Shown: one piece after another, positions 43,228-51,573 of the stretch
Numbering within the stretch: the stretch's first letter is position 1
Layout: every line of letters starts with the position of its first letter
Origin: Streptomyces sp. TN58
GTDB lineage: Bacteria; Actinomycetota; Actinomycetes; Streptomycetales; Streptomycetaceae
Direction: 5' to 3'
Assembly (NCBI RefSeq): GCF_001941845.1
Contig: NZ_CP018870.1
Span: 2,263,001 to 2,327,000, forward strand
DNA length: 64,000 nucleotides
Notes under the pieces: model-generated
Told to the model about the DNA's origin: nothing
Database searches by the model: none
The model's input: the letters and a program-made list of their open reading frames with translations, nothing else
Position numbers and translations under genes: made by a program

Positions 43228-44013
43228 ATGGCTGCCCACACCTTCCACAGGGCGCGTGCGTCCCAGGCACCACCTGCGTCCCAGGCGCCGGTCGGGTCGC
43301 ATGCGCCGCGCGGGTCGCATGCGCCGTACACGCCCCATGCGCCGTACGCGCCCCACGCGGCGTACGGGTGCACCGAGCCCCATGAGCACTACGCGCCGTA
43401 CGTGGCCCACGAGCCCTACGGGACGGGCGAGGAGCCGGACCCGCACCCGATCGGGCGGCGTGTGCAGCGCGCTCTGCATCCCGTCAACGCCCGGCTCGAC
43501 GAGCACCTGCCCGTCGATCACAAGCTCAGCCAGGTGTACCGGGTCGGGGCGGGGCTGACCGGCCTGCTGCTGGTGGTGTTCGGGATCCTGGGCCTCGTCG
43601 ACCGGATCGGCTTCTTCGACACGGGCGGCGACACCGTGCTGGCGCTGAACACCAACGGTGCGCTGAGCGTTCTGTCCATCTTCATCGGCGGACTCCTCAT
43701 CACCGGGATGGTGGTGGGCGGGACCTTCGCCTCGACGCTGAACATCGTGCTGGGCGTGCTGTTCATCGCGAGCGGGTTCGTGAACCTGGCGCTGCTCGAC
43801 ACCGGGCTGAACTTCCTGGCCTTCAAGATCCAGAACGTGCTGTTCAGCTTCGTCGTCGGCGTGATGCTGATGTGGTTCGGGATGTACGGGCGGGTGGGCA
43901 GTGCGCTCCCGCACGACAATCCGTACTGGCGGGCCCGCCACCCCGGGCAGGCGGCCCGGGAGGACCGGGCTCGCGCCGCGCGCCGGCGGCTCGCGTGGCC
44001 CGACTCGTTCTAG
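43228..44013 (+). CDS. DUF4383 membrane protein
   Basis: 261 aa from ATG 43228 after AGAGGAGG. The first ~65 residues are a His/Ala/Pro-rich repeat (SHAPRGSHAPYTPHAPYAPHAAYG). Residues ~85-235 are the four-helix DUF4383 domain: LPVDHKLSQVYRVGAGLTGLLLVVFGILGLVDRIGFFDTGGD, LNTNGALSVLSIFIGGLLI, TLNIVLGVLFIASGFVNLALLDT. The stop codon lies inside a triple short repeat. Function unknown. Confidence 0.82.
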   Translation: MAAHTFHRARASQAPPASQAPVGSHAPRGSHAPYTPHAPYAPHAAYGCTEPHEHYAPYVAHEPYGTGEEPDPHPIGRRVQRALHPVNARLDEHLPVDHKLSQVYRVGAGLTGLLLVVFGILGLVDRIGFFDTGGDTVLALNTNGALSVLSIFIGGLLITGMVVGGTFASTLNIVLGVLFIASGFVNLALLDTGLNFLAFKIQNVLFSFVVGVMLMWFGMYGRVGSALPHDNPYWRARHPGQAAREDRARAARRRLAWPDSF

Positions 44014-44053
44014 AGCCCGACTCGTTCCGGACAGGGCCCGACTCGTTCCGGAG
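44000..44053 (+). repeat. Three short direct repeats across a stop codon
   Basis: GCCCGACTCGTTC occurs three times (from about 44001, 44017 and 44037), each followed by YRGA. The first copy encodes the PDSF end and stop of the DUF4383 protein. Confidence 0.7.
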
Positions 44054-44092
44054 GCGTAGCGGACGGGCAGGTGGCCCGCTTAGCCTGTGCGC

Positions 44093-44317
44093 ATGCCTCG
44101 TTACGAATTCCGCTGCCGGACCTGCGACGACACCTTCGAGGTGAGCCGCCCCATGGCCGAGTCCTCCGCTCCCGCCGACTGCCCGGCCGGGCACGCCGAC
44201 ACCGTCAAGCTGCTGTCCGCTGTCGCCGTGGGCGGGTCGGGCAGCGCCCCCGCGCCCGCGCGCCCCATGGGCGGGGCTGGCGGCGGGGGCTGCTGCGGTG
44301 GCGGCGGCTGCGGCTGA
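44093..44317 (+). CDS. FmdB-type zinc ribbon protein
   Basis: 74 aa. MPRYEFRCRTCDDTFEVSRPM with CxxC, followed by CPAGHADTVKLLSAVAVGG, giving the other metal ligands, then a Gly/Cys tail GGGCCGGGGCG. This is the FmdB/putative regulatory zinc-ribbon family. The final CC-rich tail might bind an additional metal. Confidence 0.85.
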   Translation: MPRYEFRCRTCDDTFEVSRPMAESSAPADCPAGHADTVKLLSAVAVGGSGSAPAPARPMGGAGGGGCCGGGGCG

Positions 44318-44360
44318 CGACCGGCTGACCGACCCGGCTGACCCGGCCGCCGAGCGGCCG

Positions 44361-44395
44361 GACGTCCGGTTGGACGTCCGGTTGGACGTCCGGCC
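44361..44395. repeat. Tandem GGACGTCCGGTT repeat
   Basis: GGACGTCCGG occurs three times at a 12-bp period just downstream of the methyltransferase stop. Each unit is itself a palindrome, so it could form hairpins between the convergent genes. Confidence 0.55.
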
Positions 44396-44401
44396 CCTGC
44401 G

Positions 44402-45061
44402 CTACCGCTTGCGCGAGAGCGTCAGGCCGTCCGAGATCGCCAGCAGGACGGAGTCCATGCGCGGGTCCGCCGCCACGTGGTCGTTGAAGGCGCGCACGCC
44501 CGCCGCCGACCCGGTGGCCGACTCGTCGAGGACCGTGCCGTGGAACAGCGTGTTGTCGGTGACGATCAGGCCGCCGGGGCGGAGCCTCGGTACCAGCTCC
44601 TCCCAGTAGGAGATCTGGCTCTCCTTGTCGGCGTCCACATAGGCCATGTCGATGTGCGGCTCGGAGGGCATGGCGCGCAGCGTCTCCAGGGCCGGCGCGA
44701 TGCGCAGGTCGATGCGGTCCGCCACGCCGGCCTGCGCCCAGGCCTCCTTGCCGTACGCCGTCCACTCCTCGGAGACGTCGCAGGCGATGAGGCGGCCGTC
44801 GGCCGGCAGGGCCTGGGCCATCGACAGGGCCGAGAAGCCGGTGAAGGTGCCGACCTCGACGATGAGGCGGGCGCCGGTCAGGCGGACGAGGAAGGCCAGC
44901 AGCGGCCCCTGCTCCTCCGCGGACTGCATTCCGGCGACGTCGGGAAAGGTGGCGTACGTCTTCGCCACGAGCCCCCGCTGGACGTCGTCCAGCGGGGGGT
45001 TGTGGTCCAGCATGTACCGGTACAGCTCGTCCGTGATCTTCGTGCTGTTGCCTTTGCTCAT
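44402..45061 (-). CDS. O-methyltransferase coupled to the Ter biosynthetic operon
   Basis: 219 aa. Class I fold of the catechol O-methyltransferase-like group: ARLIVEVGTFTGFSALSMAQALPADGRLIACDVSEEW (motif I), RIDLRIAPALETL, MAYVDADKESQISYWEELVPRLRPGGLIVTDNTLFHG with the metal-binding Asp/Asp-Asn pattern. Its ATG overlaps the HAD stop (ATGA), so it is the last gene of the lyase-PRTase-HAD operon. A Mg2+-dependent O-methylation of the operon's metabolite is the natural reading, but untested. Confidence 0.8.
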   Translation of the reverse strand: MSKGNSTKITDELYRYMLDHNPPLDDVQRGLVAKTYATFPDVAGMQSAEEQGPLLAFLVRLTGARLIVEVGTFTGFSALSMAQALPADGRLIACDVSEEWTAYGKEAWAQAGVADRIDLRIAPALETLRAMPSEPHIDMAYVDADKESQISYWEELVPRLRPGGLIVTDNTLFHGTVLDESATGSAAGVRAFNDHVAADPRMDSVLLAISDGLTLSRKR

Positions 45062-45888
45062 GCGTCCAGTCTGCCGAGCCGTCCGGCCTCGCGGGCGAAT
45101 GCGCGCACGATTTCCTCACCCGCCAGGACACCCGCCTCGGTCAGCGCGGTCACCGAGGGCGCCGTCCAGGCCGCGTCGGCCAGTTCGCCGTGGCCCGGGC
45201 GCCAGGCGGCGTCCGCGGCCAGCAGCAGGTCGGCGTCGAGGAGCGAGTCCCCGGCGGCGAGGGCCGTGGTCGCGCCGGTGCGGCGGGCGACCTCGTGCAT
45301 CGCCGCGCTCTTGGTGAGCGGCCGGGGCACGGCGTAGATCTTCCGGCCCTGGAGGGAGACCGCCCAGCCGCGCGCCCCGGCCCACTCGGCCAGGGTCTTC
45401 AGCCATTCGTCGGGGACCAGGGCCCGTTCGACGACGAGGTACGCGAAGAGGTCCTCCGCGAGCCGTGCCTTGCGCAGCCACGCCGCGTCGGCGGTGGCCA
45501 GCAGGTGCGCGTGGACCTCCTCCAGCGGGGCGCACTCCTCGGCCAGGCGCGCCGCGACCTGTCGGCGCCAGTCGCGGTCCGGGACGCCGTCGACGAGGAG
45601 CTGCCCGCCGTTCGCGCAGATCGCGTACCGGGCGGGTCGGCCGGGGAAGCGGATGCGCTGGTACTGCTTGCGCGTGCGGGTGGTGGTGGGGACGAAGACG
45701 ACGGACGGGTCCTCGGTGAGCTCCGCCAGCAGCGCCGCGGCCGTCTCCGTCATGTACGACAGGGGCCTGCTCTCGTGGACCTCGACGCACAGCAGCCGCG
45801 GGGCGACCGGGTCGGGCATGGTCAGACCGAGGGCGGCCGCCGAGTAGATGAGCGTACGGTCGAGGTCACTGGCTACGAGGACAGTCAC
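45058..45888 (-). CDS. HAD-family hydrolase of the Ter biosynthetic module
   Basis: 276 aa from GTG 45888, overlapping the upstream stop by 4 nt. HAD motifs: VASDLDRTLIYS (I), VVFVPTTTRTRKQYQRI (II, Thr), LTKSAAMHEVAR (III, Lys), ALAAGDSLLDADLLLAAD (IV). The cap resembles the Cof/sucrose-phosphatase group. In Ter loci a HAD phosphatase is predicted to act on a phosphoribosyl-derived metabolite made by the neighbouring PRTases. Confidence 0.85.
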   Translation of the reverse strand: MTVLVASDLDRTLIYSAAALGLTMPDPVAPRLLCVEVHESRPLSYMTETAAALLAELTEDPSVVFVPTTTRTRKQYQRIRFPGRPARYAICANGGQLLVDGVPDRDWRRQVAARLAEECAPLEEVHAHLLATADAAWLRKARLAEDLFAYLVVERALVPDEWLKTLAEWAGARGWAVSLQGRKIYAVPRPLTKSAAMHEVARRTGATTALAAGDSLLDADLLLAADAAWRPGHGELADAAWTAPSVTALTEAGVLAGEEIVRAFAREAGRLGRLDA

Positions 45889-48470
45889 TTGGAGGCCACA
45901 GCCTTTCCGTCGGCGCCGGTGGCGCCGCGCGTGTATCGGGGGTGGATGAGGCCGACGCAGGTGTAGGGCAGGCCGTCGACCTCCTCCACCGGGACCCCGC
46001 GCTGCTCGGCGAGCAGCCGTACGTGGTCCAGGTCGGCCCCGGCGCCGCGCTGCGCCAGGATCTTCCACGGCACCCGGCGCAGCAGTACGCGGGTGGTCTC
46101 GCCGACGCCGGGCTTGACGAGGTTCACGTCGTGGATGCCGTACTCCTCGCTGATCCGCTCGACCGCCGCCCAGCCCTCCCAGGTCGGCGTGCGGTCGGCC
46201 GCGAGGAGCTCCTTGACCTCCTCGTCGACGGCGTCCGCCACGTCGTCGAAGTGGGCGGCGACGGCGTCGACGAACTCGACGGAGACGTCGGCTCCGGCGA
46301 GCTCGCGGTAGTACTTCGCGCCGTGGAAGTCGGCGGGTCCGACCAGGTCGGACCTGAGAACCGTACGTGAGATGAGGCCGGACACGGTGGAATTGAGACA
46401 GGCGGAGGGGATCAGGAAGTCCTCCCGGGTGCCGTACGTGGGCACGCACGAGCCGGGGTCGGCAAGGACGACGATCTCCGGGTCGAAGCGGGGGAACTCG
46501 GCGAGGGCGGCCTTCAGCTCGCGGGTGATGGCGCCCTTGCCGGTCCAGCCGTCGACGAAGACGACGTCCGCGGGGTCGTGGTGGGCGGCCAGCCAGCGCA
46601 GGGCGTTGGCGTCGATGCCGCGGCCGCGGACGATGGAGACGGCGTAGTGCGGCAGGTCCAGGCCGTGGCGGGCGCGGGCCCAGCGGCGCATCAGCACGCC
46701 CACGGGGGTGCCGGCGCGGGCCAGGGAGACGAGGACCGGGGAGGGGGAGCGCTCGGCGAGGACGGTCTCGGTGACGGTGCCGACGGCGCGGGCCACGCGG
46801 GCGGCCGAGGCGGCCAGGGCGCTGCGGTAGAGCTCCTGGTACTGGGGCGTGGGCTGGTACTCGACGGGCAGGGACTCGGCGTAGTGCGCGCCGCCTGCCT
46901 GGATGGCCTCCTCGCGCTCCTCGGTCGGGGCTTCGAGCTGGACGCCGGAGAGGTCCTGGAGCAGCCAGCCGACGTCCTCGGGGGCGTAGGAGGAGAAGGC
47001 GGGGCCGCGCAGGGGCTCGGTCATGGTCGGCTGCTCCTGCCGGTGGGGTGACGTACGGGAGGGTATGGACGCCAGGGAGGCCAGGGACGCCGTCGGCGGT
47101 GTGTAGGACGGTACGACGGCCAGGACGAGGCGGCCGGTGTGCGGGGCGAGGGCCGCGAGGAGTCCCGAGTGCAGCTCGGGGGTGTCGCCGGCCGAGTCCA
47201 CGACGGCGACGACGGTGTCGAAGCCGTCGCCGCCGGCGGAGCGGGCCACGTTGTAGGCGTAGCGGTCGCCGGGGCCGTCGGCGGGGGTGTCGTGGGCGGG
47301 GAAGACGAGCCGGGTGCGGATGGCGTAGCCGGGGACGTCCACGGCGAGCACCGGGGAGCGGGTGGTGGTGGAGAAGCGGACCTCGCGGGCCGCGCCGGCC
47401 TCCTCCAGCGCCTTCGCGAGGCGCAGCGGCGCGTACATCAGCTCCTCGTTGCCGAGTACGAGGACGCGTCCGGGCTCGGGGCCGAGCGCGGCCGTGAGCT
47501 GCGCGGCGAGGTCCGGCAGGGCGGCGTCCAGACGCCGGCGGTGGGCGGGGGTGAAGCCGTGGCGGCCGCCGTCGGGCAGCCGGTGCGGCCAGTGCAGGTC
47601 GACCCGGTCGACCGGCTCCGGGCCCGCGGCGGAGGGCCCCGGCTCCGCCACCGCGGCGGGGGCTGCGCGGGTCGCGCCGGCGGCTGCCGACTCGTACTCC
47701 TCCACCAGGGCCTGGCCCTTGGCCAGGATGCCGTCCGGGAGGGACACCGTGCCCGAGGCGAGGGCGATCAGGTCCACCCGCGCGCCCAGCTCGGCGGCGA
47801 AGGCCGTCAGCCGCGCGCGGTCGGCCGGGGAGCGCATGTCGACGAGGGCGACGACAACGTAGCGCGACCGGGGGTGGCGGTCGTGCAGGTCGCGGATGGT
47901 GTTCAGGACCGTGTTGCCGGTGGAGAACTCGTCGTCGACGAGCACCAGCGGCCCGTCGCCCGCGAGGAGGTCGGGGTCCTCGGGCAGCAGCAGGTGGGAG
48001 GTGGCGTGCGAGTGCGCCTCCTCGAAGCCGCCGGCCGTCGCCACGCCCGGCACGGGCCGACGGGTCGAGTGCAGGTAGGGGGCGGCACCCAGGCCGTCGG
48101 CGACGCAGTGGCCCAGGCCGGTGGCGGTCTCGGCGTAGCCGAGTACCACGGCCGCGGCCGCTCCCTCCTCGCCGAGCAGGGCCCGTACGCGGGTACCGAG
48201 CCCGAAGCCGGCCTCGTACACCGTGCGCGGGGACTGCGGGACGTGCTTGCCCAGCACCTGCGAGACCAGCAGGTGGGCGCGCTTGGGGTTGCGCCGCAGG
48301 GCCAGTCCGAGCAGTTCGGTCAGCCGCGGGCTGAGCCGCGGGCCCGGCCGACGGCCCCCTTCGGAGTCGTGCAGGCTGACGCCCAGCCGGTCCGCGACCC
48401 ACGTACCCGACCACACCTCGTCGATCGTCTTGCCCTTCCTCGTCGTCTGCTTCTCCACCGGCCCGCTCAC
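45885..48470 (-). CDS. Fused PRTase_2-TRSP and StiP-type PRTase protein (Ter module)
   Basis: 861-aa uninterrupted frame from GTG 48470. Residues ~1-270 are a phosphoribosyltransferase with PRPP loop PLVLVDDEFSTGNTV (~175-188); ~290-460 is the TRSP domain, named for its motif and showing TTTRSPVLAVD (~367). From residue 483 (ATG 47024, with AGGAG 9 nt upstream) begins a StiP/PRTase_1 domain: MTEPLRGPAFSSYAPEDVGWLL, SLARAGTPVGVLMRRW, HYAVSIVRGRGID, VFVDGWTGKGAITREL. These are usually separate adjacent genes; the internal start suggests recent fusion, and the second protein may also be made alone (45885-47024). Ter locus theory predicts a nucleoside-like product. Confidence 0.8.
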   Translation of the reverse strand: MSGPVEKQTTRKGKTIDEVWSGTWVADRLGVSLHDSEGGRRPGPRLSPRLTELLGLALRRNPKRAHLLVSQVLGKHVPQSPRTVYEAGFGLGTRVRALLGEEGAAAAVVLGYAETATGLGHCVADGLGAAPYLHSTRRPVPGVATAGGFEEAHSHATSHLLLPEDPDLLAGDGPLVLVDDEFSTGNTVLNTIRDLHDRHPRSRYVVVALVDMRSPADRARLTAFAAELGARVDLIALASGTVSLPDGILAKGQALVEEYESAAAGATRAAPAAVAEPGPSAAGPEPVDRVDLHWPHRLPDGGRHGFTPAHRRRLDAALPDLAAQLTAALGPEPGRVLVLGNEELMYAPLRLAKALEEAGAAREVRFSTTTRSPVLAVDVPGYAIRTRLVFPAHDTPADGPGDRYAYNVARSAGGDGFDTVVAVVDSAGDTPELHSGLLAALAPHTGRLVLAVVPSYTPPTASLASLASIPSRTSPHRQEQPTMTEPLRGPAFSSYAPEDVGWLLQDLSGVQLEAPTEEREEAIQAGGAHYAESLPVEYQPTPQYQELYRSALAASAARVARAVGTVTETVLAERSPSPVLVSLARAGTPVGVLMRRWARARHGLDLPHYAVSIVRGRGIDANALRWLAAHHDPADVVFVDGWTGKGAITRELKAALAEFPRFDPEIVVLADPGSCVPTYGTREDFLIPSACLNSTVSGLISRTVLRSDLVGPADFHGAKYYRELAGADVSVEFVDAVAAHFDDVADAVDEEVKELLAADRTPTWEGWAAVERISEEYGIHDVNLVKPGVGETTRVLLRRVPWKILAQRGAGADLDHVRLLAEQRGVPVEEVDGLPYTCVGLIHPRYTRGATGADGKAVASK

Positions 48471-49654
48471 ACCTGGAGTCCGGCCGCGAGCAGGTCGACG
48501 AAGCCGACCTGCTCCTTCGCCACACCGAAGACCTCGGCGCGCAGCATGGTGCGCTCGGCCCAGGCCCGGTGGGGCTTCACTTCGTTCATTTTGTTCGTGT
48601 AGGCGGAACGCATCACTCCGCCGCCGCCGCGCTCGGGCCGCAGGATGTCCTGGGCGTCGCAGAACTCCTCGTGGGAGACGACCGACAGGGCGTGCACGGG
48701 CGTCACGTGGCCGGGGTGGATGCAGGTCTTGCCGAGCAGGCCGTTGGCCCGGTCGAGCTCGATCTCGCGCAGCAGTCCGTCCAGGTCGTGCTCGATCAGC
48801 GCGGTGCGCAGGTCCTCGACGCCTTCCTCCAGGAAGGGGCTGCGGCGCAGCTGGGGCTTGAAGAGGCGCTGCTGGCTGCGGAAGTACTCCCAGACGGGGC
48901 CGGTCACGGTGAAGCCGGTGCCGTCGGCCCTGCTGAGGACGTTGACGACGTCCGCGATGACGCCGGCGACGATCTGTACGTCGTAGGCGGTCATGTCGGG
49001 GGTGCGGCGCAGCCCGTAGGCGGAGCAGAAGTCGGTCACGCCCAGGCGCAGCGCCAGGACCCGGTCGCGGTGGCTGTTGACCGTGCGGGAGATGCCGGCG
49101 AGGGTTTCGACGCGGGTTTCGAGATGGAGGAGTTCCGGGGTCTCCAGGACGGGCATGGCGTACAGCCGGTCCCGTCCGCTCGCGGCCTCCGCCTCGGCGA
49201 CGGCTTCGAGGAAGGGGACGCCGCGCCGCTCGTCGAACTTCGGGAGTACGAATCCGGCCAGGTGCCGTACGGAGCGGCCGAGGCGGCGCGCCAGGTCGGG
49301 GATCTGTTCGGGCGTGCGGACGCGGATGAAGAGCAGCGGGAGCTCCGCACCGTCCTGCGCCCCGCCCGCTTTGTCCCCGTCGAGGTCGGCGAACTGGCGG
49401 ACGAGGTTCTCCTCGGCTCCGGTGACGTCGGAGTCGCTGATGGAATCCTCCAGGCAGAGGACCATGGAGACGACTCCGCGGGCGGCCTGCTTGCGGATGT
49501 CCGCGGCCAGGGCGGGGCGGGTGGCCGGGCTGTAGAGGGTGGCTCCGAGGGCCGCCGCCAGGACGCGCGAGGGCGAGGCCCCGGTGAATTCCGCCGGTTC
49601 CTGGTGGAAGAGATCCTTACGGACCGTGGGCGATACGTGCCCGAAGTGACGCAT
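48467..49654 (-). CDS. TIM-barrel C-C bond lyase, CitE/HpcH-like (Ter module)
   Basis: 395 aa from ATG 49654 (GGGGGAAG 5 nt upstream). MRHFGHVSPTVRKDLFHQEP, VSMVLCLEDSISDSDV with the acidic metal site, LFIRVRTPEQIPDLA, AGFVLPKF, YAMPVLETPELLHLETR, LALRLGVTDFCSAYGLRR and GKTCIHPGHVTPVHAL. This matches the aldolase/citrate lyase-like family placed with PRTase_2 and TRSP genes in Ter systems. First gene of the operon; the next gene overlaps by 4 nt (GTGA). Confidence 0.85.
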   Translation of the reverse strand: MRHFGHVSPTVRKDLFHQEPAEFTGASPSRVLAAALGATLYSPATRPALAADIRKQAARGVVSMVLCLEDSISDSDVTGAEENLVRQFADLDGDKAGGAQDGAELPLLFIRVRTPEQIPDLARRLGRSVRHLAGFVLPKFDERRGVPFLEAVAEAEAASGRDRLYAMPVLETPELLHLETRVETLAGISRTVNSHRDRVLALRLGVTDFCSAYGLRRTPDMTAYDVQIVAGVIADVVNVLSRADGTGFTVTGPVWEYFRSQQRLFKPQLRRSPFLEEGVEDLRTALIEHDLDGLLREIELDRANGLLGKTCIHPGHVTPVHALSVVSHEEFCDAQDILRPERGGGGVMRSAYTNKMNEVKPHRAWAERTMLRAEVFGVAKEQVGFVDLLAAGLQV

Positions 49655-49840
49655 GTGCTTCCCCCGTACTGCCTCGGCGGCCCAATTTGGCATGGCCGGT
49701 AATAGTACGTACGAACGTGAGTGATGAGCTCGTCGAGCACATGAAGTTCCGGTAACCCTCCTGCACGATGCCTACCCGCCGCGATCGGTACAAGGCCCTA
49801 CGGGGGGCCGCATTGTCCCGCTCCACCCCGGGAGGGCAGG
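49655..49840. promoter_or_regulatory. Divergent promoter region of the Ter operon and TerD-like gene
   Basis: About 185 bp of lower GC with the palindromic stretch AGTACGTAC near 49705-49715 and, on the minus strand, TATTACC. No promoter can be fixed by eye. Confidence 0.35.
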
Positions 49841-50623
49841 ATGACGTGCATGACGCACGCGATGCAGAAGGGCTCGAACATCCCGGTGGCCCCCGTGGCG
49901 GTCCGGGCGGTGCTGCGCTGGACCGGCGGCCCCGAGGTGCCGGACGTGGACGCCTCGGCGCTGCTGGTGGGCCCGGACGGCCGGGTGCGTTCGGACGAGG
50001 ACTTCGTCTTCTACAACCAGCCCCGGCACCCCTCGGGGGCCGTGTGGCGCCTCGGCAAGAAGCAGATCGGCGACGCGATCACCGACGCCGTCCAGGCGGA
50101 CCTGCGGACGGTGACCCCGTCCGTGGACCGGATCCTGGTGGTCGCCTCCGCCGAGGACGTCCCCTTCGAGCGGGTGCGCGACCTGCGGATCCTGCTGTAC
50201 GACGCCACCGCGACCGGTGGCGCCGAGCCGCTGGCGTACTTCGACGTGCGGCCGGAGACGGGCGCGGAGACGGCTCTGATCTGCGGCGAGCTGTACCGCA
50301 GGGGCGACGGGTGGAAGTTCCGGGCGCTCGGCGAGGGCTACTCCGACGGCCTGGTGGGCCTGGCGACCGACCACGGGATCTCGGTCGACGAGAGCGCCGC
50401 CGAGGCCGACGCGGGTACGGACGCGGCCTCCGGCCCCGCGGCCCCTTCGGCGGGGTCGGCCTCGGAGCAGACGACCGCGATGGCACCGCCGACGCAGGCT
50501 CCGCCGGCTGCCCAGCCCGCCTACGGGTACCCGCAGCCGGTGTCCCCGGCTCCGGTGCCCGGGCCGGGCGGGGACCCGTCCTTCCGGCTCCCGGTGCAGG
50601 GCCCGCAGTTCATCCGGCGCTGA
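49841..50623 (+). CDS. TerD-domain protein with Pro-rich tail
   Basis: 260 aa from ATG 49841 (GGAGG 5 nt upstream). Residues ~10-185 are a TerD domain: VPDVDASALLVGPDGRVRSDEDFVFYNQPRHPSGAVWR, VQADLRTVTPSVDRILVVAS, AETALICGELYRRGDGWKFRALGEGYSDGLVGLATDHGI. The calcium-site GDDE of the short TerD proteins is altered here (KKQIGDAI). The last ~75 residues are Ala/Pro/Gln-rich and may mediate interactions. Divergent from the Ter biosynthetic operon. Confidence 0.85.
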   Translation: MTCMTHAMQKGSNIPVAPVAVRAVLRWTGGPEVPDVDASALLVGPDGRVRSDEDFVFYNQPRHPSGAVWRLGKKQIGDAITDAVQADLRTVTPSVDRILVVASAEDVPFERVRDLRILLYDATATGGAEPLAYFDVRPETGAETALICGELYRRGDGWKFRALGEGYSDGLVGLATDHGISVDESAAEADAGTDAASGPAAPSAGSASEQTTAMAPPTQAPPAAQPAYGYPQPVSPAPVPGPGGDPSFRLPVQGPQFIRR

Positions 50624-50690
50624 CGGCGCGGGGCGGCGGCGGGGCGGTGGGGCGGGACCGTTCAGGGCATCCGGGGCAGGGCTCCCGCCG

Positions 50691-51431
50691 TCACCGCTTG
50701 GTGCTCTTGTAGCCCCGCCCCCACTGGAGCCCCCAGCCGTACAGCCGGTCCAGCTCGGACTGGAACCCGTACACGAACTTCACCTCGCGCTTCACGACGA
50801 GCTCGCCCTTGACCTTCTCCAGGGAGACGACGGCGCAGGAGCGGGCCTGCGGGTGCCGCTCGTCCAGCGGGATCTCGATCCGCGGGCCGGTCACCGGGTA
50901 GAGGGTCACCATGGCGTGCGTCCGGTCGAAGGCCGGCGTCTGGTCGTAGATGTAGACGAACACCAGCAGCCGCTTGATCTCGTCGGCGTGGTCGAGATTG
51001 ATGTAGAGGGTCTCCCCCGATCCCGATCCGAAGCGGTCGTCCCCGCTGAGCTTGACGAACGGCGGGTCGTTGAGATCGCCCAGCAGGTTGCCCAGCGGCT
51101 GGACGGCGCCGCGGGTCCCGTCGGCCATCTCGTACAGGCAGCCCATGTCGAGGTCGACGTTGACCATGCCCTGAGTGTGCGCCTGCACCATGTCCGGCTT
51201 GAACAGCTTGAACGGGTGGCGGAAGAGCTGGCCGCTCTGGCCGGAGCGGCCGCCGATGTCCGAGGTGCGCATCCGCCAGGACAGGTTGACGCGCAGGTTG
51301 CCGTGGACGGCACCCTGCCTGGTCAGCGACACCGTCGCATGCCGTTTGGTCAGCTCGATCGCGTTCGACGAGGCGTTGCCCGACTGGAACTGCACGGCCC
51401 GGCTGCCCAGGATGCCGTCGAAGAAGCCCAT
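50691..51431 (-). CDS. TerA-like tellurium resistance protein
   Basis: 246 aa. FQSGNASSNAIELTKRHATVSLTRQGAVHGNLRVNLSWRMR, FKPDMVQAHTQGMVNVDLDMGCLYEMADGTRGAVQPLG, DDRFGSGSGETLYINLDHADEIKRLLVFVYIYDQTPAFDRTHAMVTLYP. These fit the TerA-type relatives of TerD. The upstream 50 bp are a CCCTGATCC / TCCCTGTCC tandem-repeat tract. Cytoplasmic; probably part of a membrane-associated Ter complex. Confidence 0.8.
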   Translation of the reverse strand: MGFFDGILGSRAVQFQSGNASSNAIELTKRHATVSLTRQGAVHGNLRVNLSWRMRTSDIGGRSGQSGQLFRHPFKLFKPDMVQAHTQGMVNVDLDMGCLYEMADGTRGAVQPLGNLLGDLNDPPFVKLSGDDRFGSGSGETLYINLDHADEIKRLLVFVYIYDQTPAFDRTHAMVTLYPVTGPRIEIPLDERHPQARSCAVVSLEKVKGELVVKREVKFVYGFQSELDRLYGWGLQWGRGYKSTKR

Positions 51432-51503
51432 CCCCCTACCCCCTGATCCCCTGATCCCCTGGTCCCAGTCCCTGTCCCTGGTCCCCGCGAAGCCTATGGA
51501 AAC

Positions 51504-51543
51504 GGGGCGGCCCGCCGGGTCCGTGAACCCGGCGGACCGCCCC
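51504..51543 (-). terminator. Hairpin terminator after DUF475 gene
   Basis: GGGGCGGCCCGCCGGGT pairs with ACCCGGCGGACCGCCCC, one mismatch, 6-nt loop, 30 bp past the DUF475 stop. Confidence 0.8.
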
Positions 51544-51573
51544 GCATTGGAGCGTTCCGCATTAACGCCGCGG

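Noticed and set aside
43270-43380. CATGCGCCG-type repeats considered as a regulatory array
   Set aside because: They are codons of the His-Ala-Pro repeat of the DUF4383 protein.
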